Part shown: one piece after another, positions 55,144-64,000 of the stretch | Numbering within the stretch: position 1 is the first letter of the stretch | Layout of the letters: each line of letters starts with the position of its first letter | From: Planctomycetales bacterium ZRK34 | GTDB taxonomy: Bacteria > Planctomycetota > Phycisphaerae > Phycisphaerales > Zrk34 | Length of the DNA: 64,000 nt | Assembly: GCA_014873095.1 (NCBI GenBank) | Contig: CP050848.1 | Location: 558,001 to 622,000, forward strand | Direction: 5' to 3' | Program-made: the position numbers and the translations under genes | Notes under the pieces: model-generated | What the model was told of the DNA's origin: nothing | Databases searched by the model: none | The model's input: the letters and a program-made list of their open reading frames with translations, nothing else

Positions 55144-57504
55144 ATGTTTCTGAAGAAACTCAAACTTCGTGGAAAGATTCTCTCCGGGTTCGGTCTGCTG
55201 ATCGCCATCACCGCTGTACTCGGCTACGTCAGCTGGTCCTCACTGGCCAGCTTCGAGCAGGCCGTGGAAAAAGCGAATCTTGCGACTGAATCCATCCGCC
55301 TCGCCCATGAGATGGAAATCGCCCAGAAGAAGTTCTACATCTACCACAACAGCGAAGACGGCCACAAAGAACGTCAGGAACTGCTGACCCGAGCCACCGA
55401 CGCCGTCGCGTCCATGCTCAAGCTTCTGAAGGACCCCAAGGATCGAGAAGACGCCGCCGAAGTCAAGGCGAGCGCCGAAGCCTGGTCCGAACAGTTCAGC
55501 GAACTGATCGCAGCCGTTGAAAGAGAGCAGGTCAACGAGACGAACATGGACAAGGCCGCCGAGCAAGTGGTCAATGCGACCAAAGCCATCGCCGCCAATC
55601 AGAAGCAGAAGCTTCAGGCGGAAATGAGCGAAGCAGAAGAAGGCCGCGCCGATCGCACCTACAAGATCGCTGCCCTCGGCGACATCATTCAGAACGCCAC
55701 GTTGTGCCGCGTTCGCGCCTACCAGTACATGAAGAGCCCGACCACCGAGACGGGTGACGCCGTGCTCAATCAGCTCGGGGTCGCACGATCGATCGCCAAG
55801 AAGCTCGCCGAAGCGATGAACGAGCCCGCCGATAAGAAACGCGTTCAGGAAGTGCTGACAGCTTCGGAAAACTACATTGACGCCATGCAGAGCTGGACCA
55901 AAGCCCACAAGTCTGCGGACCAGGGCCAGATGGACACCGCGCTGAAGGCCTGGGCCGGCGCCGGCGAGCAGATGATCGGCATCTGCGGCAGCTTGCTCGA
56001 AGAGCAGCGAGCCAAAATGCAAAAAGTCAACGAACAGGCCAACACTTCCGTGGCCAATCGCCTGACCAACACCAATCTTGCGAACGAGCTGTATACCTCC
56101 ATCATGGATGTACGCCAGCACGAACTGGCCTACCTGCTGTCGCAGGACGCCAAGATTTACGAAGAGATTCGTTCCGATCTGAATCGTCTGACGCAGACGG
56201 CTGAGAAGCTCAAGGCTCGTTTCAATGATCAGGTCAACCTCGACCAGGCCGACGCCGTGATCACCGCCCTCAATGTCTACGGCAAGACTTTCGATACCCT
56301 GGTCGCCGCGCTCAAGGAGCAGGTCAATGTCGCCAAGGCTGCGGTCGTTGCGGCCGACGGCGTCGAGGGCAAGGCCCGAAGCATGCAGGAAACCCAGCAG
56401 TCCAAGATGCATGCCACGGCGAATACCGCCAACACCATGATCAGCATGCTCAGCTTTGCGAGCATCGTCATCGGTACCGTGCTGGCTCTGCTTCTGGCCC
56501 GGATGATCACCAAGCCCGTCAGCGCCATCGTCCTTCGCATCCGGGACATTGCCGAGGGTGAAGGCGACCTGACCCAGCGCGTCGACGCCAGTTCCAGCGA
56601 TGAGTTGGGTGATCTGGCCCGTTGGTTCAACACGTTCGTCGAGAAGATTCACAACATCATTCTCGAAGTCGCCGGCGCCACGCAGGAAGTCTCCTCCGCG
56701 GCCACGCAGATCGCCAGCTCCTCCGAAGAGATGGCCTCCGGCATGAAGCAGCAGACCGAGCAGACGACGCAGGTGTCTTCGGCCGTCGAAGAAATGAGCT
56801 CGACCGTCGTCGAGGTCGCCCGCAAGTCCGCCGACGCCGCCAGCACCGCCAACAGCGCCGGCGAGCAGGCCGACGAAGGCGGTCGCGTCGTCGAACAGAC
56901 CATCGAAGGCATGCAGTCGATCGCCGACGTGGTCAATCAGTCCGCCGTCGCCATCAATGAGCTCGGCAAGCGCGGCGAGCAGATCGGTCAGATCATCGAC
57001 GTCATCAACGACATCGCCGATCAGACAAACCTGCTGGCTCTCAACGCCGCCATCGAAGCGGCCCGTGCCGGCGAGCATGGACGCGGATTCGCCGTCGTCG
57101 CCGACGAGGTCCGCAAGCTGGCCGAGCGCACCACGCAGGCGACCGAGGAAGTCGCCGAATCGATCCGTGCGATCCAGGACGAGACCAAGTCCGCCGTGGA
57201 GCGCATGGGCTCGGGCACCGAGCGGGTGACCGAAGGCGTCGACCGCGCCGAGCAGGCCGGCCGTTCGCTGCAGTCGATCGTCGACAGCTCCAAACGCGTG
57301 GCGGACATGATCCAGTCGATCGCCGCCGCCAGCGAAGAGCAGTCCTCGGCCGCTGAGGAAATCAGCCGCAACGTCGAGTCGATTAACGCCGTGACGCGTC
57401 AGTCGGCCGAAGGTGCAGATCAGGCTGCCGCCGCCGCCACGCAGTTGTCGGCCAAGGCGGAACAGCTCCAGCGGCTGGTCGGTCAGTTCAAGCTGGCCGC
57501 GTAA
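55144..57504 (+). CDS. Methyl-accepting chemotaxis protein with a three-unit helical sensor domain
   Basis: 786 residues. Membrane helices at about 13-33 and 435-453 bracket a ~400-residue all-helical periplasmic domain made of three similar units about 130 residues apart (FYIYHNSED at 64, AYQYMKSPT at 192, AYLLSQDAK at 329), resembling HBM/4HB sensors. HAMP follows (455-508), then the signalling hairpin with DQTNLLALNAAIEAARAGE. No C-terminal CheR-tethering pentapeptide. GGAGG lies 8 bases before ATG 55144. It senses an unknown ligand and controls CheA. Confidence 0.93.
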   Translation: MFLKKLKLRGKILSGFGLLIAITAVLGYVSWSSLASFEQAVEKANLATESIRLAHEMEIAQKKFYIYHNSEDGHKERQELLTRATDAVASMLKLLKDPKDREDAAEVKASAEAWSEQFSELIAAVEREQVNETNMDKAAEQVVNATKAIAANQKQKLQAEMSEAEEGRADRTYKIAALGDIIQNATLCRVRAYQYMKSPTTETGDAVLNQLGVARSIAKKLAEAMNEPADKKRVQEVLTASENYIDAMQSWTKAHKSADQGQMDTALKAWAGAGEQMIGICGSLLEEQRAKMQKVNEQANTSVANRLTNTNLANELYTSIMDVRQHELAYLLSQDAKIYEEIRSDLNRLTQTAEKLKARFNDQVNLDQADAVITALNVYGKTFDTLVAALKEQVNVAKAAVVAADGVEGKARSMQETQQSKMHATANTANTMISMLSFASIVIGTVLALLLARMITKPVSAIVLRIRDIAEGEGDLTQRVDASSSDELGDLARWFNTFVEKIHNIILEVAGATQEVSSAATQIASSSEEMASGMKQQTEQTTQVSSAVEEMSSTVVEVARKSADAASTANSAGEQADEGGRVVEQTIEGMQSIADVVNQSAVAINELGKRGEQIGQIIDVINDIADQTNLLALNAAIEAARAGEHGRGFAVVADEVRKLAERTTQATEEVAESIRAIQDETKSAVERMGSGTERVTEGVDRAEQAGRSLQSIVDSSKRVADMIQSIAAASEEQSSAAEEISRNVESINAVTRQSAEGADQAAAAATQLSAKAEQLQRLVGQFKLAA

Positions 57505-57600
57505 CACGGACCCGAGCGCGACGGGCCGTCAAGGACGACCGGCCCGTCGCGCCGACCGGGCATCGGACCGACAGAATTCATAAGCACAGGAAACCTAGCC

Positions 57601-58125
57601 ATGACGCTCAGCTCAACACTTCCAGGCAACTCCTCCGCCGAATCGGCATCGACCGACTGCAACAAGCTGCAGCTGGTCACCTTCGAGGTCGGCGATGAAG
57701 AGTTCGCCGTGAACATTCTCGCGGTGCAGGAAATCAACCGCATGATGCAGGTGACGCGCGTGCCGCAGACCCCGCCGGAAATCGAAGGCGTGATTAATCT
57801 CCGCGGACGGATCATCCCCGTGATCAATCTCCGGTGCCGCTTCAACATGCCTCTGCGTGAGACCGATGGCGACAGCCGCATCGTCGTCGTCGAAGTCAAC
57901 GATCGGACCGTGGGATTCATCGTCGACATGGTGCACGAGGTCCTGCGGATCGACCCCCGCATCGTGGAGCCCGCCCCAAGTATCACCACCAACATTGACA
58001 GCGACTACATCGAAGGCGTCGGCAAACTCTCCGACCGCCTGATCATTCTGATCGACCTGGAGCGCCTGTTCTGCGCCCAGACGATGAAGAAGATCGATCA
58101 GACACTCGCTGAAGCTACGGAATGA
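57601..58125 (+). CDS. cheW: Chemotaxis coupling protein CheW
   Basis: 174 residues. CheW fold: LVTFEVGDEEFAVNILAVQEINR, VINLRGRIIPVINL, DRTVGFIVDMVHEVLRI and LIDLERLF. It links receptors to CheA at the inner membrane. It lies 96 bases after the receptor gene and its stop overlaps a possible start of cheR (58122). Confidence 0.95.
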   Translation: MTLSSTLPGNSSAESASTDCNKLQLVTFEVGDEEFAVNILAVQEINRMMQVTRVPQTPPEIEGVINLRGRIIPVINLRCRFNMPLRETDGDSRIVVVEVNDRTVGFIVDMVHEVLRIDPRIVEPAPSITTNIDSDYIEGVGKLSDRLIILIDLERLFCAQTMKKIDQTLAEATE

Positions 58126-58205
58126 ACCCATCGGACCCGGCTCGGAAACGAACGGGTTCGAATTTACTGCACCGATATCCAAGCCCCGAATACAGGAATC
58201 GTTTC

Positions 58206-59057
58206 ATGGCACTAGCCGCAGTTAAACTCACCGATGACCAGTTCAAAGCCCTGCGCGACGTGGTTTACCAGCGAAGCGGCATCTGGTTCGCCGACAACAA
58301 ACGCTATGTTCTGGAAAGTCGGCTTGCCCGTCGACTTCAGGAGTTGGAACTCGACGACTTCGGCCAGTATGTCACACTGCTGAGCATGGGCCCCTACCGT
58401 GAAGATGAGTTTCAGGAGATGTTCAACCGCATCACCATCAACGAAACCAGCTTCTTCCGCAACGCACCGCAGCTCGACGTCTTCGAAAAGAAGTTCCTGC
58501 CCAAGCTGCTGGAAGCGCGCAAGACGACACGCCGGCTGCGCATCTGGTCGGCCGCCTGCTCCACCGGCGAAGAGCCTTACACCCTGGCCATCCAGATTCA
58601 CCGCACGCTCGGCATCCGCATGGCCGACTGGCATGTCGAAATCCTCGGCTCGGATATCTCCGAGCGCGTGCTCATGACGGCACAAACCGGCCGTTACACC
58701 GACTATTCCGTCCGCTCGATGGATTCCATGATCACGCGCCGCTACTTCACCCAGGACGGCTCGATGTATCAGTTAGACCCCACGATCATGTCGATGGTCA
58801 ACTTCGAACGCATCAACCTCAAAGACGCCTACGCCGCCAAGCGTCACGGCGTCTTCGATGTGATCTTCTGCCGCAACGTCATCATCTACTTCGATCAGAA
58901 AATGCGTGATGGATGCCTCAAGCTCTTCCACGACATGTTAAGCGACGACGGCGTCCTGATGATCGGCCACAGTGAAACGATCCGCGAGCCCCACCTGTAC
59001 AGCCCCGTCGCGGAAACCCAGGCCTTCGCCTACACCAAAGCCAAACGGAGCGTGTGA
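58206..59057 (+). CDS. cheR: Chemotaxis receptor methyltransferase
   Basis: 283 residues from ATG 58206; the ATG at 58122, overlapping the cheW stop, gives 311 residues and cannot be excluded. Methyltransferase motif IWSAACSTGEEPYTLAI binds S-adenosylmethionine, and FDVIFCRNVIIYFD is the CheR signature. It methylates glutamates of the receptor, opposing CheB. Confidence 0.94.
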   Translation: MALAAVKLTDDQFKALRDVVYQRSGIWFADNKRYVLESRLARRLQELELDDFGQYVTLLSMGPYREDEFQEMFNRITINETSFFRNAPQLDVFEKKFLPKLLEARKTTRRLRIWSAACSTGEEPYTLAIQIHRTLGIRMADWHVEILGSDISERVLMTAQTGRYTDYSVRSMDSMITRRYFTQDGSMYQLDPTIMSMVNFERINLKDAYAAKRHGVFDVIFCRNVIIYFDQKMRDGCLKLFHDMLSDDGVLMIGHSETIREPHLYSPVAETQAFAYTKAKRSV

Positions 59058-59059
59058 GT

Positions 59060-61210
59060 ATGTCCGAGATACAGGGACAAGACCCGGAGATTCTCCACGA
59101 TTTCGTCACCGAATCGCTGGAGCTTATCGAAACACTGGACCAGGATCTGGTCGAACTCGAGCAGCGGCCTGACGACCCGGAGTTGCTGAACGGCATCTTC
59201 CGTGCGCTGCACACGATCAAGGGCGCCAGCAGCTTTCTGGCGCTGGATCCGCTGACGCACTTCGCCCATGCCGCCGAAGACGCCCTCAACGCGTTGCGTA
59301 AAGCCGAGGCATCGGTCACCGCGGACACGATGGACATGCTGCTTCGCGCCGCGGATGTGATCCGGTCGCAGGTCCAGACCGTCGACGCCGGGCAGATGCC
59401 CGAGCCGGGTCCCCAGGACCTCGCCGACGGCCTGCGACGTATCGGCTCCGGTGGCGTACAGCGCACAGCCAAGCGTGAACAGCCTGTCGAAGACGTCGGC
59501 GACGATCTTGAACTGTCCGAGTCCAAGCGCGACCTGCTGTCGTTCATGATCGACGACCTCAACGAATCCCTGGCCAACCTCAAAGGATTGCTGTCGAGTT
59601 CTGAGGTTGATGTCAGCCAGGTCGACGACATCGTCGAAGGCCTGGTCCGCACATGCAGCTTTTTTGAACTGCCCCAGCTCGAGTTGGACGTGGCGGCGCT
59701 GCATGAGACTGCCGACGCCCTTCCGGGACTTGACCCGCCCATCGCTGAAGCGGCGCGCCAGGCCATGAATGAGCTGGTCGGCATGATGGGACAGCGCAGC
59801 GACGCATTGAGCAAGCTCAAGCATGCCTCGGTGGACACCGAACCATTGCGTCAGTCCCTGGCGTCATTGGCGCGCAACGAGTCGCCTGAAACCGAACCCG
59901 AAGCTGAACCCGAAGCCGAAGCTGTAGCTGAAACTGAAGCGGAATCAACCGCCAACTCGGCTGCAAGCGCCGCAGAGCCCGCCAAGACGGAGCATGTGCC
60001 TACCGGCGCTGCAGCCGAGCGGACCATCCGCGTCGACGTGGAGCGACTGGAAGCGTTGCTGAATCTCGTCGGCGAACTGGTTTTGCAGAAAAACCGCGTC
60101 GTCTCCATCGGCCGCCATGCGACCCGCAACGGCATCAATACCACGATGGTCGAATCGCTGAATCAGATCGGCTCGGACCTGGAGCGCGTGACCAGCGATC
60201 TGCAGATGAGCGTGATGAAGACCCGCATGCAGCCGCTGAGCAAGGTCTTCAACCGATACCCTCGATTGATCCGCGACCTGGCCCGCTCCACCGGCAAGAA
60301 GATCAACCTGGTGATCGAAGGCGGCGACACCGAAGTCGACAAGTCCGTCATCGAAGCCATCGGTGATCCGCTGGTTCACCTGCTTCGCAACGCCGGCGAC
60401 CACGGCATCGAAATGCCCGAAGCCCGCGCCGCCGCCGGCAAGGATGAATCCGGCACCATCCGCCTGTCCGCCTGCTACGAAGGCAACCAGGTGCTCGTGC
60501 AGATCATCGACGATGGCAAGGGACTGGACCGTGAACGCATTATCGAACTGGCCATCAAGCGTAACCTGATCAGCGCCGATCAGGCCGCCACGATCTCCGA
60601 TCACGATGTGAACCAGTTGATCTTCGCACCGGGCTTCTCCACCGCGGAGAAAGTCTCCGACCTGTCCGGCCGCGGCGTCGGCATGGACGTCGTCCGCAAC
60701 AACATCAACAAGCTCAACGGTCTGGTCGATGTGCAGTCGACGCCCGGCGCCGGCTCGACCATCGATATCCGCATTCCGCTGACCGTCGCCATCATGCCCG
60801 CCATGATCGTCAACGTTCGTCGGTCGCTCTACGCCCTGCCGCTGAGCAACATCGTCGAAATCATCCGCCCGGAAGCAGAAGCCCTGAGCACCATTCAAGG
60901 TGAGCCGACGATCTGTGTACGCGACCGCGTGCTGCCGCTTTGCGACCTGGGCGCGTCGTTCAACGAACCGGCCGGCGACAAGCCGCCGTCGATCGCGGTC
61001 ATCGTCGGCCTCGGCGAACAGCGCATGGGGCTGCTGGTCGACGGCCTGATCGGCCAACAGGAAGTCGTGATCAAACCGCTGGACCAGGTCGCCGACCGGG
61101 GCGCGCTGATCAGTGGTGCAACCATACGCGAAGACGGCGGCGTCAGCCTGATCCTCGACATCGCTGCACTGTTTAAAACCATGGATAACCGAAACCGGCG
61201 GGCCGCGTAA
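59060..61210 (+). CDS. cheA: Chemotaxis histidine kinase CheA
   Basis: 716 residues. Hpt domain with phospho-His in ALHTIKGASSFL (His 51); a second helical region at about 150-270; an acidic Glu/Ala/Pro linker (275-320); dimerisation helices (VERLEALLNLVGELVLQKN); kinase core with DPLVHLLRNAGDHGIE, DDGKGLD and LSGRGVGMDVVRNN; CheW-like domain at the end. It phosphorylates CheY and CheB. The start is 2 bases after the cheR stop. Confidence 0.96.
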   Translation: MSEIQGQDPEILHDFVTESLELIETLDQDLVELEQRPDDPELLNGIFRALHTIKGASSFLALDPLTHFAHAAEDALNALRKAEASVTADTMDMLLRAADVIRSQVQTVDAGQMPEPGPQDLADGLRRIGSGGVQRTAKREQPVEDVGDDLELSESKRDLLSFMIDDLNESLANLKGLLSSSEVDVSQVDDIVEGLVRTCSFFELPQLELDVAALHETADALPGLDPPIAEAARQAMNELVGMMGQRSDALSKLKHASVDTEPLRQSLASLARNESPETEPEAEPEAEAVAETEAESTANSAASAAEPAKTEHVPTGAAAERTIRVDVERLEALLNLVGELVLQKNRVVSIGRHATRNGINTTMVESLNQIGSDLERVTSDLQMSVMKTRMQPLSKVFNRYPRLIRDLARSTGKKINLVIEGGDTEVDKSVIEAIGDPLVHLLRNAGDHGIEMPEARAAAGKDESGTIRLSACYEGNQVLVQIIDDGKGLDRERIIELAIKRNLISADQAATISDHDVNQLIFAPGFSTAEKVSDLSGRGVGMDVVRNNINKLNGLVDVQSTPGAGSTIDIRIPLTVAIMPAMIVNVRRSLYALPLSNIVEIIRPEAEALSTIQGEPTICVRDRVLPLCDLGASFNEPAGDKPPSIAVIVGLGEQRMGLLVDGLIGQQEVVIKPLDQVADRGALISGATIREDGGVSLILDIAALFKTMDNRNRRAA

Positions 61211-61242
61211 CGCCTGCTTTTACCACTCTGAGGTTCTACGTC

Positions 61243-61719
61243 ATGTCAACAGTCCAAGTACAGCCCTTTATTCAGTCAGTTCGAAACGTGTTCGACACCT
61301 TACTTCAGGTGCAGGTCGACATGACCAACCCGAAGTTGAAGAGCCCCGGCGATCCGGTACACGACGTTTCGGCGATCATCGGCATGTCCGGTGAAGCCAC
61401 CGGCGCGGTCGTGCTCAGCTTCCCCCAGGAAACCGCCCTGCGTCTGGTGTCGCTGATGGTCGGCGAAGAGATCGACGCCGATCACCCGGACTTCGCCGAC
61501 GCGGTCGGTGAGATGGCCAACATGGTCGCCGGCGGCGCCAAGGCGAAGTTCGTCGACTGTCGCGTGTCGATCAGTTGTCCCTCGGTCGTCATCGGCTCCG
61601 GGCACCGTGTTTTCCAGACCAAGAACGCGCCGATCGTTGAAATCCCGTGCGATTGCGAATGCGGCTCGTTCAGCGTCATGATCACCATGCAACCCTCCGA
61701 AGTCCCCGCCCAGGCGTGA
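61243..61719 (+). CDS. cheX: CheX-like CheY-phosphatase
   Basis: 158 residues of the CheC/CheX/FliY family. The conserved Glu and Asn that act on CheY-phosphate are in VGEMANMVAGGAK. AIIGMSGEATGAVVLSFP is the family's strand-rich half. A Cys-rich end (CDCECGSF) is unusual. It lies directly before cheY. Confidence 0.9.
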   Translation: MSTVQVQPFIQSVRNVFDTLLQVQVDMTNPKLKSPGDPVHDVSAIIGMSGEATGAVVLSFPQETALRLVSLMVGEEIDADHPDFADAVGEMANMVAGGAKAKFVDCRVSISCPSVVIGSGHRVFQTKNAPIVEIPCDCECGSFSVMITMQPSEVPAQA

Positions 61720-61757
61720 ACCTCGGTCTTATAGAAGATAGATAAGGAGCAGCCCTC

Positions 61758-62123
61758 ATGAAAGTTCTGCTTGTAGACGATTCGCGCACGATGCGCAATA
61801 TTCAGAAGAACTGCCTGACGCAGATCGGCTTCACCGACATCATCGAAGCCTGTGACGGCCTGGATGCCCTGAGCAAGGCGCAAGCCAGCCCGCCCGACCT
61901 GATCCTGCTGGATTGGAACATGCCCAATATGGACGGTCTGACTTTTCTGAAGACCTTCCGCAAGACCAATCCGTCCACGCCCGTGATCATGGTCACGACC
62001 GAAGCGGAGAAAACACGCGTGATCGAAGCGATCAAGGCCGGCGTCAACAACTATGTTGTCAAGCCGTTCATGCCTGACGCGCTGAGCGCACGCATTGATG
62101 AAACCCTTAAAAAAGCTGGGTAA
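61758..62123 (+). CDS. cheY: Chemotaxis response regulator CheY
   Basis: 121 residues, a single receiver domain: LLVDDSRTMRN, phospho-Asp in LILLDWNMPNMDGL, Thr in MVTTEAEK and Lys in YVVKPFMPD. Strong ribosome-binding site AAGGAG upstream. Carries the signal to the motility machine. Confidence 0.95.
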   Translation: MKVLLVDDSRTMRNIQKNCLTQIGFTDIIEACDGLDALSKAQASPPDLILLDWNMPNMDGLTFLKTFRKTNPSTPVIMVTTEAEKTRVIEAIKAGVNNYVVKPFMPDALSARIDETLKKAG

Positions 62124-62147
62124 TGCGACCGGCGGAGTCTTACTCCC

Positions 62148-63719
62148 ATGAGCACTGTCTCTTCACAAGAAGAACAAATCCGGCTCAAGGTCTCACCCGA
62201 TGAAATGTATGCGTCGCTGGAAGTGACGCAAGGCCTTATCGACGGCGAGCAACTGCTTGCCATGTGTCTGACGGAGCTGCGCAGCAGGAACGTGCAGATC
62301 AACAAGTCGGTTGAGCAGCAGGTTGCAGAACAACTGCGCCCGCTGAGCAAACCGGACGTTGGTGCTGTCACCATCGAGCTGCGCGGCAGACCGCCGAAAC
62401 CGGGAGACGACGGCAGGCTCGAGTGGGCCCAGGGCTGCGCCCCACCGGACAAGCATGCCGTCGCTCCCGGCCATGAGGCCGACAGCGACCAGGCGATCGA
62501 TTACTACAACCAGCGGAAATTCATCACCGTCACCGCCGGACAACCGGTCCTCCGGATTGTCCCGCCGACCGATGGCGACAGCGGCGTCACGCTGAGCGGC
62601 AAAGACCTGCCGTCCAAGGCTGGACAGCCGGTGAAGATCCGCGTTGATCCCAACAGCGTCGTCACGGAAGCCGACGGCACATGCACTGCCGTCATCGACG
62701 GACTGTTGAAATTCGACGGGCAGAAGCTGTCGATCTCACCCCATCTCGAGATCCACGGCCATGTCGATTTCTCCACCGGCAACATCGACTTTCAGGGCGA
62801 TGTTCAAATCGGCAAGGGCATTCGCGATTGCTTTATCGTCCGAGCCAACGGCAACGTGATTGTCGACGGCCCGATCGAATCGGCCGGCATCGAAACCGGT
62901 GGCGACCTGCACGCCAATCGCGGCATTGCCTGCCACAGCCCTTCATCGATCATCGTCGGCCGCAACCTGCAAGCCCGCTACCTGGACACCGCACATGTCT
63001 GCGTCAAAGGCTCGGCCAATGTCGAACGCGAAGTCATTCAATCGAAGCTGACGGTCGGTGACTCGCTAACCATCGAGCACGGCTCGCTGATCGGCGGCAT
63101 CACCTGCGTCGGGCGCAAGGTCAGTCTGGCCAACATCGGGTCAGACGCCGAGGTGATCACCACCTTGTACATGGCCCACGATCCTTCCTACGCCGTGCTC
63201 CTGCAGCGCACCGAAGAATACCTCGACTACCTGCAGACCAAGCTGAAAAAAGTCACCGACCAGTTGACGCAGATTCAACAGCTTGGCGGGCGGGGCGATC
63301 ATGCCGCAGACATGCTGACTGAACTGATGTGCGACAAGTACAACCTCGAAACCCAGTTCACGCGGCTGCGGACAAAATATGAAAAGCTGAACGACTGTTA
63401 TCAGAAGCGTCGTCGCGCCGACCTGGACATCGCCAAGCAGATTCACGCCGGCGTCCGTTTGATCATCGACGATCAGGAAATTCGCGTCACCCGCCCCATT
63501 CGGGGCCCCATCTGGATCGGCTGGGATAAACAACGCAAACTGGTGTACCGCACCGGCGACCACGGCACAACGGTCCCACTGAAAGACATCCCCGGGCTGG
63601 AAATCATGCCGTCTAAATCGCCATGTCCCGACATGACCCCGCCCCAGATGCACAGCCTTTCCGAAGATTCCGAAGACGAGCCCAAAGCAAGCGCCGCAGA
63701 ACCTGCCAAGAAGCCCTGA
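62148..63719 (+). CDS. DUF342 (FapA-type) protein
   Basis: 523 residues. The central beta-helix (about 190-330) with GHVDFSTGNIDFQGDVQIG and repeated hexapeptide-like turns is typical of DUF342/FapA; a coiled coil (345-425) and a short C-terminal domain follow. FapA-like proteins act in flagellar or envelope assembly. 24 bases after cheY. No flagellar genes are visible in the window. Confidence 0.88.
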   Translation: MSTVSSQEEQIRLKVSPDEMYASLEVTQGLIDGEQLLAMCLTELRSRNVQINKSVEQQVAEQLRPLSKPDVGAVTIELRGRPPKPGDDGRLEWAQGCAPPDKHAVAPGHEADSDQAIDYYNQRKFITVTAGQPVLRIVPPTDGDSGVTLSGKDLPSKAGQPVKIRVDPNSVVTEADGTCTAVIDGLLKFDGQKLSISPHLEIHGHVDFSTGNIDFQGDVQIGKGIRDCFIVRANGNVIVDGPIESAGIETGGDLHANRGIACHSPSSIIVGRNLQARYLDTAHVCVKGSANVEREVIQSKLTVGDSLTIEHGSLIGGITCVGRKVSLANIGSDAEVITTLYMAHDPSYAVLLQRTEEYLDYLQTKLKKVTDQLTQIQQLGGRGDHAADMLTELMCDKYNLETQFTRLRTKYEKLNDCYQKRRRADLDIAKQIHAGVRLIIDDQEIRVTRPIRGPIWIGWDKQRKLVYRTGDHGTTVPLKDIPGLEIMPSKSPCPDMTPPQMHSLSEDSEDEPKASAAEPAKKP

Positions 63720-63819
63720 TCCCCGATTGATCAGAGCCGCAAGGCTTGACCCGCAGGCTGACCAATGTGTCAGCCTGAGGTGGCAACAGGTGATAACAAG
63801 CAGCGCCCAAAAACAAAAT

Positions 63820-63842
63820 AACCCGACATGGTCGGGTTTTTT
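63820..63842 (+). terminator. Terminator of the chemotaxis cluster
   Basis: Stem AACCCGAC/GTCGGGTT with T6 tail, about 100 bases after the DUF342 gene. From here to 64000 no gene is seen; GGAGG near 63982 may be the ribosome-binding site of a gene outside the window. Confidence 0.9.
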
Positions 63843-64000
63843 GCAACTTACTGATTGGTGCTGATAGCCAAGTGCCCCCCCAAGGACCAGAACTACCCCC
63901 GGATTCCTCGGGAAAAACTGCAAGTTCCGATTCAGATGGGTCAAAATCTGGGTCACTTTGCCCTGAACTATCTTTTTTGCTGGAGGTGTGGGAGTCCCTG

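Noticed and set aside
55240..57507. 755-residue open frame on the minus strand across the chemoreceptor gene
   Set aside because: It is the antisense shadow of a clear chemoreceptor; high GC removes stop codons and its translation has no coherent domain.

Overview
The window looks like a chromosomal segment of a planctomycete, most likely class Phycisphaerae. The evidence is a GC-rich sequence carrying a DUF1549/DUF1553 c-type cytochrome gene next to a DUF1501 gene, ECF sigma/FecR modules, a PEP-CTERM protein, a pseudopilin-like protein, and 23S-5S rRNA genes that are not linked to a 16S gene. No phage genome, complete transposon or CRISPR array was seen. This assignment rests on recognised families and was not tested by a search.

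Layout. 1-2000: an ECF sigma factor and a FecR-like membrane protein (minus strand, running off the left edge). 2.1-5.0 kb: a zinc-finger membrane protein and the agmatine-to-putrescine genes aguB and aguA. 5.2-9.9 kb: a DEAD-box helicase, a DUF1566 protein and two poorly known proteins. 10.1-16.5 kb: a secreted GH2 glycosidase, a mutarotase-like protein, a DsbD-N/redoxin pair and glycerate kinase. 16.6-19.4 kb: an exported CxxCH protein and a coiled-coil lipoprotein. 19.5-22.7 kb: queC, queE, queD and queG (queuosine pathway). 22.8-29.2 kb: an ion antiporter, ubiX, an SGNH hydrolase that appears inserted at the ubiX 3' end, small proteins and a UbiA-family prenyltransferase. 29.2-33.1 kb: tRNA-Arg, an HTH/zinc-ribbon protein, an EF-hand lipoprotein, small membrane proteins, hicAB and an RRM RNA-binding protein. 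33.4-37.1 kb: 5S and 23S rRNA plus a candidate small RNA. 37.2-41.4 kb: dprA, a sugar-nucleotide epimerase, a response regulator and an NHL protein. 41.5-51.1 kb: a translationally coupled sigma-FecR-PEP-CTERM-pseudopilin chain, then the cytochrome/DUF1501 pair. 51.4-63.7 kb: a chemotaxis cluster (cheB, a FixJ-like regulator, a porin, a chemoreceptor, cheW, cheR, cheA, cheX, cheY and a DUF342 protein).

Two themes stand out. First, several families of palindromic repeats fill intergenic gaps, and two of them also lie in frame inside genes (queG and the HTH gene). Second, there are signs of local gene gain: the ubiX 3'-end duplication around a compositionally different hydrolase gene, and a tandemly duplicated small membrane-protein unit coupled to hicA. 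Several genes have a -10 box only a few bases before the start codon, which suggests leaderless mRNAs. All functional statements are from reading the sequence by eye; no database search was run.
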